A stretch of 64,000 nt of DNA from Angiostrongylus vasorum (GCA_018806985.1 JADANN010000369.1:1678501-1742500); one strand, 5' to 3'. Shown: positions 1 to 12,741, counted from the stretch's first letter. Made by a program: numbers and translations. The notes: generated by a model from the sequence alone, not told the origin.

Positions 1-334
1 TTATAAATTAATTGATTGATCGAAGCTAAGGCAGTCAGGTCATTTATGAATAAACCTGTGTGCCTTACCATGTGCAATGTCACTCTTGATTTTCGTCTAA
101 CCTCTGTGAACTCACCTAAGGGCTCTTACCCTCGAGATCTTTCATATTAGAGAAGTTTGTTAGGTGAGACAGCAATTCTTCCTTCTAATACGTGCGAAAT
201 CGCAACCCTTTTGGTTTTACATCAATGCAGCTTTGAAGATTCACATATCTGAAAAAATTAAGCGTCGTTTGATTGTCAGCCATAAAACCTTAAATGCGTT
301 TGGCGTTGGTTGGTCACTGAAGAATTGCAGATGT
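1..334. other. No feature recognised
   Basis: AT-rich sequence; no exon with paired splice sites, no family match. Confidence 0.4.
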
Positions 335-530
335 AAATGAATGCATATTTGGTCTGTAAGACGGCTTATGAGTCTGATCTGTCAAGTCCGTGTTTTTTAT
401 CTTCCCAAACAAGTCTGATAGCAAATTGCTGATCCTAAAGGGATGAGGGCTTCAATTTTCACAGAGTATGGGATTGAACCACAACCATGTGTTTATTACT
501 GGGCACCTCTACTCCTCGCACCGCACACGT
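335..530 (-). repeat. SINE-A, degenerate 3' part and head
   Basis: GAATGCATATTTGGTC, CCCAAACAAGTCTGATAGC and GGGATTGAACC (B-box complement) follow the SINE-A order on the minus strand with many substitutions. Confidence 0.45.
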
Positions 531-1323
531 TCCTAACCCATACCAAGGCCATTTCATCAATACGTGACTTATCACTAAGTCAGCGTTTAATAATTATACA
601 ACCACGGCTATTATGAGAATTATTACATGTCAGATGAAAGAAAATCTGCTAGAGGTTCTGGCTCGTCATCGACATGTAAACCAGTTGCGGACACCCAGAG
701 AGCTATTATAGCGGCATTCGAATACTGCACAAAACGTTCTACATCTGTGTAGAAATTCTACATTGATAGTGAATTACTTGCTAGTTGACATTTGAGACCT
801 GAATGGTCCGTCCTCGTCCCTCACAGTAGAAGTGAAGACGAGTCATATAAAAATAAAAAAAATATTTGTCAATTGTATTAGTGGAATTTATTTAAAATCA
901 TCATTATTTCACCTGGTTTTATTGCAAAGTCACCTCTGCGTCTGCCGTTTAGATCGGAAATCCCACTTCCACGGCCGGTTTCCGTGCAAGTGGAGGTCAC
1001 CGTGCAGGACGTCATGGAGCTCTCTGTACGGAGCAACAGCTTCTCAGCTGATGTCTGGTTTAGGTAGGCTTATGTTTCTTGCTGTTCAGCACAGCTGCAT
1101 TGAACTTTTTAGTAGTTTTTGTTCTCGAAAATTTGCAAGGAAAAGCACATTGTTCTTTTGCTGTCATCAATAAACAGCATTGCTTAATAGTTACTTATTA
1201 TTAGTTTAGTTAATGGCGACGTATTTGGAAAAATGTCTTGAGTTTCTAAATAAAGGTGGTTTGGCCCGGTAATCCTCCACAATTGTTTGGTCATAACATT
1301 TCAACTAGATCAACATGAACAAA
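531..1323. other. No gene recognised
   Basis: A 113-codon plus-strand frame at 832-1173 has no domain, no splice support and an ordinary intergenic composition. Nothing else is seen. Confidence 0.4.
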
Positions 1324-1705
1324 GTACCTGATACTTGACACTTGAATGGCCCATCCTCACTGGTCACGCGGGCCCCAGCATAATCTCCATTTCTCAGAGA
1401 TCTGATGGTTAAGCCATTGCGGTTCTCTGGAACCCGTGGTCATCCTGGACAAAGTCTGCCTCAGCTCTTCACCACCACATGCAGTGGCAGCCTTTGTGTA
1501 TCAGAGGGAGATTTGCCACTATGCGACTTTGATACCAGGATGGCGGTGGATCCTGGTATTGGTTTACCCTTAGCTGATGGGCTTTCTGATGGAAACGCCG
1601 GACCTCCTCAGCGTGGGAGATCCTGCCAGGCAATGAATCCGCCGCTGTACATCGCAGTTCGTTACCTAGGAACAACTTCCGACCACGACGAGGCGGTAAA
1701 CTGTT
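1324..1705 (-). repeat. Family B interspersed element
   Basis: About 380 bp; on the minus strand it starts GTTTACCGCCTCGTCG and ends GGGCCATTCAAGTGTCAAG. Six copies are found in the window. No tRNA or coding match is seen; the tail of AAGTATC-like repeats and one copy with target-site duplication suggest retroposition. Confidence 0.7.
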
Positions 1706-1780
1706 GAGAGGAAAAAAAAGAAAATTTCATAAAAAATGGACTTACTTGTTAAAAAAAACCACAAATACCTTTCTTGCGTT

Positions 1781-2110
1781 TAGTTTTTATTTACTGCTTA
1801 CTACAATTTTCATAGCAGGGTGTTACACGAAATCAACCGCAACGATACTGAGATATTCGCAAAACTTGGACCCTGGGCCATTGCACTGTTTGATAGGAAA
1901 CCAGCTGAGAGAAACGCAGTGCTAGGGCCTCCGTGGCGCACTGTGTAATGCGCGAGGCCCGGAAAGGGAAGTCGTGGTTCGATCTGGCGCGAGATTTTGC
2001 GAATATCTTAGCCTCGTTGTGGTTGATTTCGCATAATACCCCTACCGTGAAAATTGTAGTAAGCAGTAAATAAAAAAGTAAATATTGTGGTTTCGACAGC
2101 GGCTTCAGCT
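1781..2110 (+). repeat. Family D element, inverted flanks around a tRNA-like core
   Basis: Core CCTCCGTGGCGCACTGTGTAA and GTGGTTCGATCTGG resemble A and B boxes. The flanks (GATACTGAGATATTCGCAAAA and GCGAATATCTTAGCC) are inverted copies of each other, and both outer ends carry the TTTACTGCTTACTAC motif. Confidence 0.6.
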
Positions 2111-2599
2111 TAACTGGGCTTATCTTTCTTGTACTAAGAAGTCGTAACGAAGCTGGTTTTTTTGGCGAAAAGTCTCGATAATTATTACTAGAGTAAATGA
2201 GAATGTCACAACTACTTCAGTCTTATAGAAGAGTCTATGGAGTATCGCTGTAAGGGCACAAGATTTTTTTAAAAGTTTTTTTAAAATTCGGACTTTGTTT
2301 AATAGTAAAATCGGTAAAAAGCAGTTGGAGATGAAAGCTGCATTTAGCTTTCGCTGATAACCGATCTGTAATTGCTGAGAACACCAACGATGCCTTACAG
2401 AACACCAATGTGTTCTGTTTTATGAAATCGCAAGTGTTCAACCTCTTCGCTGTCCGTAATACGAACGTCGACAAAACAAACCAAAGAACATGTTTAGTTG
2501 GATCTAGAAAACCAGAATTTCACTCTTTAGAAGTGACACAACTTGTTTCTGGTTGGAAACGATCTGCAGATTATCGTGGATTTTATAGGAGTGAGCACA

Positions 2600-2975
2600 T
2601 ATCACGAGGGGCGGATAGCACAGTGGTAGTGATGCCCATCATCACGAGCATGGTACTAGTTCGCTTCCACCAATTGCCAACCAAGCCTCTCATCTTTGTG
2701 GGATCGGGAAATTGGGTACCGGACTTGTTCGGGGAAAAAAATCATTCTCTGCAACCAAATTGGGAACGCTCCAGCTATGGTATCTCAGAATTCCAGGGGA
2801 AAAATGCTCCACCAGCATTCTACGACATGCAAGATGAAATGAAAATCCTCAAGCAGCAACCGAAGCGACACGTAAAGACTTGGAAGATCTTCATAGACAA
2901 TGAATGCGAGGAAACGAATCGAATATCAGATATGTTGGGATGCGCACGGTAGACGTGAAGACTGGTTGTATAAAA
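2600..2975 (+). repeat. SINE-C
   Basis: Head GGCGGATAGCACAGTGGTAG (A-box-like) and CTAGTTCGCTTCC (B-box-like), then a central domain with GGTACCGGACTTGTTCGG shared with SINE-A, then a family-specific 3' part ending GTAGACGTGAAGACTGG and an A-rich tail. The 180-codon open frame across it is not a gene. Confidence 0.65.
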
Positions 2976-3671
2976 TAAAAAAGTGTGGAGCACTCTGAGC
3001 TGAGGTATAGTTATTTAAAATCGGGAAGCATCATTGTTTTTGACGACACATTTACTGAACTCGATGCATCTCGAAAATCGTTCTTCATGTGTTAGTCATT
3101 ACGGATCATTCCATGTTTGGCGCTCCACCATGGCTTAATTAAATAGGAATTAAGGCTGAATTTTTTCCACAGCTGTAGAATTAAGAAAGTCATACATTAT
3201 GGATAAACGCAATTGCGCGTTAAATAATTCGGAACCCACTTAAGGATCTCGTATGTACATAAACTCAATCAAAAATCAATGTGATTGCTTAAAATAACTC
3301 TTATAATCAGAGAGCTTCTACCACTGCTCTCTAAGACACCAACTAAATTGTGATGGATGTCCGAGCTTTTCTATTTTATAGTAGCCTGGAAAGGTTTCCA
3401 AGCTTTTTGCTGGTTTTTTCAGCAATTAATCCCATTAAAATGACTTGGACGTTTATTAAAAGTGCAAAATTTCTCTCTGGAGCAAGGTGAAACGTATAAG
3501 GACGGTTATGTAGTTTTCAACGTCCACTCATTGAGGTTCATGATGATCATCGGGAATGTGTGTAGAACTACATCATCTTGAAAGTAGAAAGCTATTAAAA
3601 TTTACTTAATAGCTGTTGGGTACGTTTATACCACCTAGTTTCGTATTTATTATTTCTAGTCTATACGGGCT
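2976..3671. other. No gene recognised
   Basis: AT-rich spacer between SINE-C and SINE-A copies. Confidence 0.4.
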
Positions 3672-3950
3672 CATGTCGGCGTAGTGGTCGGAGGCGCCCT
3701 GCGCACTTGTGGAATCGATCCCTGCGACTATGGCCCAAGAAGCCTTCCATCCCTTCGTGGTCGGAAAATGGGTACCAGACTTGTCTGGAAGGATGGCAGC
3801 ATTGACTCGACATAGCGGTAGGCCACGGGGAATCATTGTAAAGGCCAGATACGCATTCAATCACTTCCAGTGATGCTTAATGGAGTCGAATGCACTGCGC
3901 ATACCTCAGGTGTTGATCAACGCCGAGAGCTTTATCCCTTTATCCTTTGG
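3672..3950 (+). repeat. SINE-A
   Basis: Head GGCGTAGTGGTCGGAGGCGC (A box) and GGAATCGATCCC (B box), central domain with ACCAGACTTGTCTGG, tail GAGAGCTTTATCCCTTTATC. This is a full-length copy of a tRNA-derived SINE. Confidence 0.8.
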
Positions 3951-4191
3951 CTCTGACAATCAATTTTCTCCTCAGACTACATGTACGACCAAAATGGGGT
4001 TCTTAACGACAATAGAAAAAATTCTGTATGACCATTTTCAGCTGATATTAAGCCAGTGCCTCATAGTCTGATGAGCATGAGACAACGATAACTACTGGCA
4101 ATATATAGGCAAAATAGTCCAGCTTTTGCTGTTGCAAATTTGTCAAGAGTAGGTAGTGGGAGTATCACTCTTACTAGAAATAAAAAAAAAG

Positions 4192-4464
4192 ATAAAGGAT
4201 AATGCTCTCGGCTTCAATCAACCAATAAAGGATGCAACATGTATTCGACTTCATTAAGAATCGTTTGTTGAATGCATATCTGGCCTTTACAATGATTCAC
4301 GGTGGCCTATCGATGTATCAAGTCAGCGCTGCTATCCTCCCAGACAAGTCTGGTACCAATTTGCCGACCCCGGAGGGATGGAAGGCTTAGTGGGCCAGAG
4401 ACGCGGGGGATCGATCCCATGTGTGTGTTGCAGGGCGCCTCCGACCACTGTGCCACACGCTCCA
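4192..4464 (-). repeat. SINE-A
   Basis: Full-length minus-strand copy: A box near 4460, B box GGGATCGATCCC, central ACCAGACTTGTCTGG, tail near AAAGGATAATGCTC. Confidence 0.8.
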
Positions 4465-4663
4465 CTGATCAATTTTTAGAGTACTATCTGGCAAATTTTT
4501 ACCAGAGTTCTGTGATGAAAGCACTCTCTGATCCACAAAGGTCAACGGCTGCCTGTTGTTTTCAATACAACCGGCTCAGGATTCCAAGAAAAATTAACTC
4601 AGCCTCCATTCATTAATGTTCATGAAGACGAAGCCCTCAAATACCAAATGGATAGAAAAGGTA

Positions 4664-4942
4664 AAGGATAGTGCTTCGGGCGTCGATCAATCTCTGAAGG
4701 GTGCGCCATGCATTTGACTTCTTCGAGAGTTGTAAAGGTCAGTGAATGCATATCCGACCAATACATGGCTTGAGGTAGCCTACCCATGTATCTAGGCAAT
4801 GCTTTTTTACAATCCTCTCGAGGAGGTCTGGTACCAATTTGCCGACGAGGGAGGGAAAGGTCTCGTGAGCCACAGATGTGGGATTGAACTAAAAAGCACG
4901 TGTGCAATACAGAAGGACCTCTTACCACTATGCTACACGTAC
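4664..4942 (-). repeat. SINE-A, diverged
   Basis: Same order as the other copies; the central domain reads ACCAGACCTCCTCGAGAGG, so it is older than its neighbour at 4192-4464. The head region is degraded. Confidence 0.65.
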
Positions 4943-5355
4943 TTTCGATTTACGTGTAGATTGAAAGAGCTTGGTGAGTGGTAGATGTGAGGTAACGAAC
5001 GCAGTGAAAAGATTCCCGCGATCTACACAGTTCGTGAAATGTTATTATATAAATGAGAAGAAAAAATTAGTTGCTTAAACTACTAAGTGATCTCTTGAAT
5101 TCTCGTGGAAATCTCGAAACGGCTTAGGAAATCGGAAACAGGGAACATGCGGCTGCAGTTCTTGTCTGTCGTCGCCTGAATGTTGCTGTAGCCTCTCTCT
5201 CTGTGCTGCAAGAAGAGCTGCCGTTGATCATCTACAGCACCTGGCTTGTTTCAAACCAACACTCAATATGAATGCGTCGTTTTCTTGTTCAGCAATCGCG
5301 AGGTTGTTAAACAGCATACATTTACTTCCATAGAAAAACACAATACAATACAACA

Positions 5356-5396
5356 GTAGCTGACGTTTCGGCAGTATCGCCTTCTTCAGAGCCTGG
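5356..5396 (-). ncRNA. Hammerhead-like ribozyme core (PLE)
   Basis: The minus strand reads GGCT, CTGAAGA, stem II GGC/GCC, GAAAC, GTC, AGCT. The core bases are intact. Helix III is only the A-C/G-T pairs with no loop, the dimer-type small hammerhead known from Penelope-like elements. Confidence 0.55.
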
Positions 5397-5645
5397 AAGG
5401 GTATAGCTGATATACAATTTACTAGGCGAAACGCTTCAATAACACTTACAAAAAAGACGAAAAACTCTATGGTAATTACATGGTCAACAGCTTCTCGAAA
5501 AAAACTCACCGCTTTTTTACGTGCCTTCCAATGAGGAAGATTAGAACAGCTGATTATAGTCGCATAAGGTTGATGACTGCAGGTTTTTTTTGTAAGTGTT
5601 ATTGAAGCGTTTGGCCCTAGTAAATTGTATGTCAGTATACCCTTC

Positions 5646-5686
5646 CAGGCTCTGAAGAAGGCGATACTGCCGAAACGTCAGCTACT
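5646..5686 (+). ncRNA. Hammerhead-like ribozyme core (PLE)
   Basis: CTGAAGA, A, GGC, six-base loop, GCC, GAAAC, GTC. Stem I pairs GGCT with AGCT (one G-T pair). It is the inverted partner of the core at 5356-5396. Confidence 0.55.
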
Positions 5687-6061
5687 GTTGTATTGTATTG
5701 TGTTTTTCTATGGAAGTAAATGTATGCTGTTTAACAACCTCGCGATTGCTGAACAAGAAAACGACGCATTCATATTCCAATGCCGAGGTTAATAGAAAGT
5801 CGATCCTGGCAACACTCAATAATTAATAAATGAACAGAATACCGGTGTAGAATTCGTCAAAGCGTTAACCGTTGTGTTCAATGAACCCAATTAAAAGTAA
5901 TGACTCATGCAAACTATGCAAACTCGTTTTCGTTTTTCGTCATTAAACAAAAAACGTGAAATAAAAATAATACATACGGTAGAGAATCCATTTTCGCCCT
6001 CCTCCCTCCCCCACCTCCGTTTTGCAACCATCTTACCAAAACTTACTCTAGACGGGAAAAT

Positions 6062-6437
6062 ACTTACTTACTTGATACTTGAACGGCCCGTCCTCACTGT
6101 TTGTGCGGACCCCAGCATAATCACCAGTTTTCGGAGATTTGCTGGTTAAGCCATTGTGGTTCTCTGGAACCCGTGGTCAGCCTGGCCAAAGTTTGCCCCC
6201 AGGTCTTCACCACCACTGGCAGCCTTTGTGTATCAGAGGGAGATTTGCCACTATGCGATTTTGATACCAGGGCGGTTGTGGATTCTGGTATTGGTTTACT
6301 CTTAGCTAGGCTTCCTGATGGAAACGCCGGACTTCTTAGACCCTGCCTGCAGGCGAATCCTCCGCTGTACATCGCTCTCCGACACCCAAGAACATTTCTC
6401 AGCCACGATGAGGTGGTGAAACCGTTGGGAGGAGACG
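6062..6437 (-). repeat. Family B interspersed element
   Basis: Minus-strand copy from CTCCCAACGGTTTCACCACC to GCCGTTCAAGTATCAAG. Good match to the copy at 18284-18668. It carries a 137-codon open frame that reflects the repeat, not a gene. Confidence 0.7.
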
Positions 6438-7775
6438 GGAAAATAATTTTAAAAAAAGTTGAATAGAGATGGATCTGTTGTTGCTGACATTCCACGAATT
6501 TGTCCCATTGCGAAAGAAGCCGGGCGTTCCTCAAAACCCCCTATGTATTCTGTTCGTCAGTAAAACGAGTGGCGGCACCCTCCCTACATGTGGACTTCAC
6601 TGTTGAGAAAGTGCTGTTCCACCTGGACTACCAGTTCTGCTTTTTGGATTCACTTTATTACATAATGTTTAGACAGAAGTCAGAAGAGCAACTGCAGGAA
6701 TCACTGGTGTCCTTGAAGAATCATATTCACTGAGCGGAAAGCACCTTTATGAATGGCAAAATAAGATAGCGTGCCTGCCTGTAGTGAAAATCTGGCGTGT
6801 ACTCCTACGGCTAAATCGGGAATCGGTGGAAAACCAAACTCCACGAGGGAAAATAGCGGATCTTCAAGTAGTAACCGAGCCAAAATCTGGGCGCAATTTC
6901 CTCTAATGACTGTTGTAAGGTAGTATAATGAATTGATGAAATATCGGGGTTCACTCAGCGAGAGGGGACAAGTCATCAAGTCATATAAGTATAATAATCA
7001 CTCAGTTAAGTGGTACTATTTAGACGATAAATGGTTCTTTCAATTTCAGTTGTCTAAAGCATTTATTCCCTAGGAAGAATTTGTCAGATATATTTCTGCT
7101 TTCGTTCATGTTTGTACTACAAGACTTCACACATGGTGCGTATACGAGCACTTCCAAAAATTCAGTTCCTGCCTTACATCTGTCTTCCACGAAGGTCTTT
7201 TGATTTGGGTTTGGATTCGCTGTTATTTGATGATCTCGTCCTTTTCGAGAACTTCGTTGAATGCAGATAGAATTGATTCCTCGTTGAATCCTGGGATATT
7301 TCTATTAGATCGCTTCCAGATCTTCGCTACAGGCAGTCACCCGCTCTCGCGGAGCACGCCGAGCTTTCCCCCATCCAAATCTGTTGCGACTATACGTACA
7401 TTGCACGGAAGCTCTCTAAGCACCGCGATTCTTGCACCCTTTAGATCTAGATATATTTATCACTATTGTTATATATTATTTATTATATTATCATTATTAT
7501 ATTTATTTCATTGCGGCGAATCACTATAACTCCCGAATTTGTCTCGCGATGGACTTTGCACATTCATCATTCTCTTGTTTCGTCTAAATTGAAGAGTTTT
7601 ACTCAAATCCGAGTGCTTAAAAGAAGACGAAACTAGGGTTTCGATAATGCGTTTCGTATAACAGTGTATGAAAGATTGGTGGTATTATTTGCGACTACAA
7701 TTGCTACCACTACTGATTCATCAAAAAGTGTCATGTTTCGGCTAGTGTTGCGTCATGAGACCTTGGGAAGAGGGC

Positions 7776-7832
7776 AGAGGGATAGACTGACGGACCGACG
7801 GACGGGCAGACGGACGGACAGGTATACGAGCA
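7776..7832. repeat. Short GACGGAC-type minisatellite
   Basis: GACTGACGGACCGACGGACG and GCAGACGGACGGACAGG form an imperfect seven- to eight-base repeat of under 60 bp. Confidence 0.5.
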
Positions 7833-8544
7833 AATGGGGCAACGAACAGTGTGTACTCTCGACTCAGTGAAATACCGAAACTCGTTTTGATCACTGTTTT
7901 CGTTAGTGTAATTATACCTTTACGATTTTTTGCTCGGCTATAATCTGGCAGACGAATTGTGCCTGCCGTTCATCTGACTCAGTCATCCATTTAAAATCTC
8001 TTAAATTTCTGTAATGGCATGAATTATTTGTAGAAACTCTTTATCACATAAGTAGAAAGCTGTTGCTGGAAATTAGAATCTTTTCCCAGAGCCGCTAGCA
8101 CGACTTATGGTGTTAAGGTTGCTCGAAGGTTTTTAAGTTGTAAATTGTGTTCATTATGGTGAAGAACCTGTTCCACGGTCAAGCAATAAACTATAAATGG
8201 AGATCTGAATGGGCTCTGAATAGAAATTCGACGACTATTCCTAAAATTCCTTCACATATTACACTAGGATTCTCAATGATAACACCCAGCGCTTTTTTAC
8301 AGTTCGGCTAATTGTGATTTGAAAATGGTGAAGCTCCGACTCTTCATCTTAGTGTCGCGTCAGTGAACACCACTCCACATAGCAAGGCGGTAAATGCAAG
8401 CGGATCTTTCACAAATCTGAATAAGTTTTGTTTGATAGGGTATTTTTTACGAGCATACCCAATGTGACCCTCCATCAACGAGCCCTCAAACATTATCCTT
8501 TACAGAGAGCTGAGGAGTGCCTTCGAACTTTTATTAGGTGACCA

Positions 8545-8715
8545 GCCATCAAATGTTGTGCGAATTTTTCGTCAATTCGATTTCTTTCTTCACACCTACT
8601 ATCCTTTTGAATCTTTGCATGTGAGTTCCACTGCTGCTTGAGAATTTTCGTCTTCTTCATGATTGTCATTGATTGCTGGTCGAACTGATTTGCCCTGGAA
8701 TCCTGGGAGAGCAGT
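8545..8715 (-). repeat. SINE-C, 5'-truncated and diverged
   Basis: CGATTTCTTTCTTCACACC, TGCTTGAGAATTTTCGTC and CCCTGGAATCCTGGGAGAG parallel the 3' half of SINE-C on the minus strand. Confidence 0.4.
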
Positions 8716-10134
8716 ACTAACACGTACCAACTTTGATTAGAGGTAGTGTGTCACATGCGAGTCTGATTTTTAATTTACCGAAACCGAAGGGTTGGGAGCA
8801 TAGGTGGGCCCGAAGCGAGGTTGAACCAGCGTTTTGCTCTTAATGAACGAAATCACTGCCACTACGATATTCGCTCCTTTTCTTAAATCGTTCGTCGAAA
8901 GCAACAGGAATTCTAATTGACCTTGGCAACCTGTTCTGATCGAGTTAACGTCGTCTCGTCGAAATATGGTAACTACGCGCATTTCACTCCAGTTGAGTCA
9001 TCTCCTCAACAAACATAATGTTTTTTCGTCACATGTTTCGTTCATCGTCCCAATCAGACCTTCTTCCTTTATAGTACTACAGTGTTACTGCAGAAAATAT
9101 GAATAAGTTCTCATCGTTGTAGTCAGTTTTCACCTTTTACTAATCGTACTGGTTATGACAATGCTGCTCGCCAATTTCTCGCTTGATACCAATTCGCCTT
9201 TTTTGTCCAACCAGTTAATCAATTGATTTTCGTCCTATTCATATTTACTCCTACGCTAACACTTTTATATTTTCGTGAGAAGTGCTGGGAAAAAGACCGT
9301 ACTTGCGAGGCATGGACAATCAAGCTTGATAAACTTCACACCTTGCACCCGATATACTACGATTGTTTGGAATCGTAAGACTATATGCCTAATTGAATTA
9401 CGTAGGAGTAGACCAGAAATAATTAAGTAAGGAAAAATGAAATTATGAATGCTACTACACTTGAATTACATACGTCTTTAAATAATGAAGTAGTTAATCT
9501 TTCGTTCGGGTAAATATACTAATGTGAACAGTAATACTTGTAGAAGAACTTCTAATAATAATATTACAATCCTTCCTACTTCATGGTAACCGAGGTCTGT
9601 TTCTATCGTGCTGCGTACTTCACAACTCAACGATGTCACGGGATCTGATTGGAGAGTTCAACGTTTTTTAACTAGAGCCCATCTCTTAGAAAAAGTATAT
9701 CAAGGTAGAACCTAAGGAGCCACTTATGGCTAGTTCCTCCCCTAAAATGAACATAAATAGTGTGTCTCGTGCGGGAAGAGCGCTGTCACTCAAACGTGTT
9801 CCTCGAATACAGGATTTCAATGAGCGAGTTCGAGAGATCGAACTTTTCACCTTCCGTGCTTGAATTCATTAGAAATTGCATTAGAAAATACTTCGAAGAC
9901 ATAGTGGATATCATATGTTTGTTCATTGTATTCCATGAAAACTCAATAAGAAATATCGGTCTTTGCAATTCTTCCACACCTGTGAAAGAATTTCTCAACT
10001 CGTTTCGATAATGCAAGTCAATCTATGTTGAAAGTGTTGTGCTAGTGAAGTGAATACATAGTCGTCTCCCACGTTTATCCATTTCTTGTATGTTCGTATT
10101 CCTCTCACATTTATCACCTATTAACACATTCAGA

Positions 10135-10412
10135 GGCTTGTGTAGCGCAGTGGTTAGAGGCGCTGTGCAATGCACACAGGATTAATCCCGCACCCCAGGC
10201 TCACCATCCATGCCTCCTTCCGGAGTCGGTGAATTGGTACCAGACTTGTCTGAGAGGATAGCAGCACTGACTCGAAATATCGGTAGCCGCCAGGAGTCAC
10301 TGTATAGGCCAGGTATGCATTTATTCACCTCTAACGATATCTAGTGAAATCGAATGCATGACGCATTCCTCAGAGATTGATCAACACCGAGAGCTCTATA
10401 CCTTTTTTTATC
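10135..10412 (+). repeat. SINE-A
   Basis: Head TGTGTAGCGCAGTGGTTAGAG, B box GGATTAATCCC, central ACCAGACTTGTCTGAGAGG, tail ACCGAGAGCTCTATACC. Confidence 0.8.
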
Positions 10413-11059
10413 GCATTTATCACCGAGGTCGTCCCACTAATAATCCGTTAGTTTCATTTAGCCTGCAATATTAGACAAACGAATTCCTGTCCTTTTAAAG
10501 AGACCCGTAAAGCCGTTATTCACGTCTCCGGCTTCTCTACGAAGATGCTTAAACGTCAGGTCGTTTAGTTGTTGAACTATTGTTCAGCCATAGATCACTT
10601 CAGTTAAGCAGTTGTCACCTAATTCAGTGAGGTCGGTTCACGTAAACTTTGTTTACTTAGCAATACGAGAGTATTCGAAGCTACGATTCTCCACTTATTT
10701 TAATTCATTGGCAGTTTCGTCATTTGTTTGAAAAGTACAAAGGCAGCGTTGTCTCTTCGATAGTCCTTCGCGGTATCGCATTGCTTGCATAGTGCTGAGG
10801 TCATTGGCTCGTAGTGCGAGAGGAAAACACGCGTGTTGAAAAAAGCGAGCCGGTGACCGGATGTCTCCCTTGTTTATATTATTATCGTTGTTAACCTGTT
10901 CTAATCTCCTGTTTCCTTCTACAGGTCTTTTTATATATTGTCTCACTTTCGAGCTTAGCATGTGACTATCCAGAAGCTTTGATGCATGAAATAATGTGGA
11001 AAATGCCTCTTCTCTTGAAAAACTAGGATATGTTGTTGGTTTAATGTTGATTACTTGAA
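10413..11059. other. No gene recognised
   Basis: An 88-codon minus-strand frame (10961-10695) has no recognisable domain. Confidence 0.35.
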
Positions 11060-11270
11060 TATAGAGAGACAGGTGAAACGAAGGACCCGCATGGTGTGGT
11101 GGTGAACGCGTTACTCCCCGGAAAGGACAATAGCGCGTTCGTTCCCCACCATAGGCACCTGCGGTCCAGAGTTTTGCAAATGTCTCAGGATCACTGTGGT
11201 TGAGTCACGCATAATACTCTTCCCGTGAAAAATTGTAATAGACAGTAAATAAAAAGTTAACATTGTGATT
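11060..11270 (+). repeat. Family D element
   Basis: Core GGACCCGCATGGTGTGGTGG, then GCGCGTTCGTTCCCC, then GAGTTTTGCAAATGTCTCAGG and the 3' end GACAGTAAATAAAAAGTTAAC. Confidence 0.7.
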
Positions 11271-11607
11271 AACTTGAATACTGTTAGTCATGAGAACTCG
11301 TGCCTTTGGTTGCAGCAGAGTTCTGTTAAACAGTTTTGTTTTCCCCATACAAATAGAGTTTCTTAATCGTATAGTCGTTCGCTCCCTATATCTAAACTGG
11401 CAATCGTCCCTATATCTGCATTGCTCGTTCACGTCCAGCAAAAAAAACGTTCCGATGTTATTGAAATATTTCAATTCATGATGCTGTTCTGCTTCTACAC
11501 ATTCTCTCATCACCACTAATGTCATATCCAAGTCATCTAGTAGATCTAGAGCTCAGGAAATAATATAACAAATGGAAAAAGTTTCCTTTTGCTCCAATCA
11601 ACCTTTT

Positions 11608-12180
11608 CGTGAAGATCATGATAGTTGCAAAACTGTGGGCCGCAGGTGCCTATGGTGGGGGAACGAACGCGCTATTGTCCTTTCCGGGGAGTAACGCGTT
11701 CACCACCACACCATGCGGGTCCTTCGTTTCGCATGTCTCTCAGCTAGTTCTATCGATCTTTTTTGCCATCAGCAATCACCCGTCAGCGGGATTGATCTGG
11801 GGAGCCCAAATCGGCATTGAACCCAGTTAAGCTTAGGCTATAGTTATAATCACAATTTTAACCTTTTTTACTTACTGCGTACTCTTTTTGATGGCAGCGT
11901 ATATTGCGAAATATAACTTCAACAAAGCTGAGATATTTTTGGAGTTATAGATATCGGTTATAAAAAGATCGATAGAACTAGCTGAGAGACATGGAAACGA
12001 AGGACCCGCATGGTGTGGTGGTGAACGCGTTACTTCCCGGAAAGGACAATAGCGCGTTCGTTCCCCACCATAGGCACCTGCGGTCCAGAGTTTTGCAAAT
12101 ATCTCAGCTTCGTTGAAGTTATATTTCGCAATATACCTTGCCATCAAAAAGAGTAGGCAGTAAGTAAAAGGTTAAAAGTT
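11608..12180. repeat. Family D inverted pair
   Basis: A minus-oriented copy (about 11608-11890) and a plus-oriented copy (about 11955-12180) share the same core (CATGGTGTGGTGG / GCGCGTTCGTTCCCC). They form two arms of about 200 bp around a short spacer. Confidence 0.7.
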
Positions 12181-12387
12181 GTAGATCACGATAGTGTTCC
12201 TCTAGCTGCTAAGATGGAAAAGAACGTTGTTTTTTGGAAGTTCATACTTTCGTACACAAGGGAAAAAAATATGAAGCGTTCGCCACTGAGCACTTTCTTA
12301 AAATGTACCATACATCCGACTTCACTAAGCTTCTAACTTTTAGCTACTGAGCCACACGCGCCACCAAATACTGTGCGCAGTAGTAAT

Positions 12388-12627
<240 letters not shown>

Positions 12628-12741
12628 TTTTCCTCCGACAAACTAACAGGGAATTGATAAGAAACTTTGTTCGTCGTTAGAAAAAAATGTTGATTAATCA
12701 TACCAAGGTTAAAGGAAAATCGGCTTTTGAAATGCTAATTT

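Larger units (their letters stand above)
5269..5780. mobile_element. Inverted pair of PLE terminal repeats
   Basis: Two arms, about 5269-5515 and 5590-5777, are inverted copies of one another (GCTGTTTAACAACCTCGCGA on one side, its complement on the other). Each arm carries a hammerhead-like core and TTGTATTGTGTTTTTCTATG. No RT or endonuclease lies between them. It looks like a solo foldback remnant of the PLE family that also appears at 63.85-64.0 kb. Confidence 0.7.
6438..10134. other. Long stretch without a supported gene
   Basis: Holds a SINE-C fragment (8545-8715), a short minisatellite (7776-7832), a possible SINE-C trace at 7240-7400 and several unsupported frames of under 110 codons. 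I could not chain exons here. Confidence 0.35.

Noticed and set aside
2410..2952. 180-codon plus-strand frame
   Set aside because: It runs through a SINE-C copy; similar frames appear in other copies of the repeat.
6121..6534. 121- and 137-codon frames on both strands (also at 18.1-18.6 kb and 1.4-1.7 kb)
   Set aside because: They follow family B, and the same peptide phrases recur at each copy with different breaks.
10135..10205. Possible true tRNA genes at SINE-A heads
   Set aside because: A and B boxes are present, but no complete cloverleaf with acceptor stem and anticodon arm can be drawn, and the heads are followed by the same SINE body each time.
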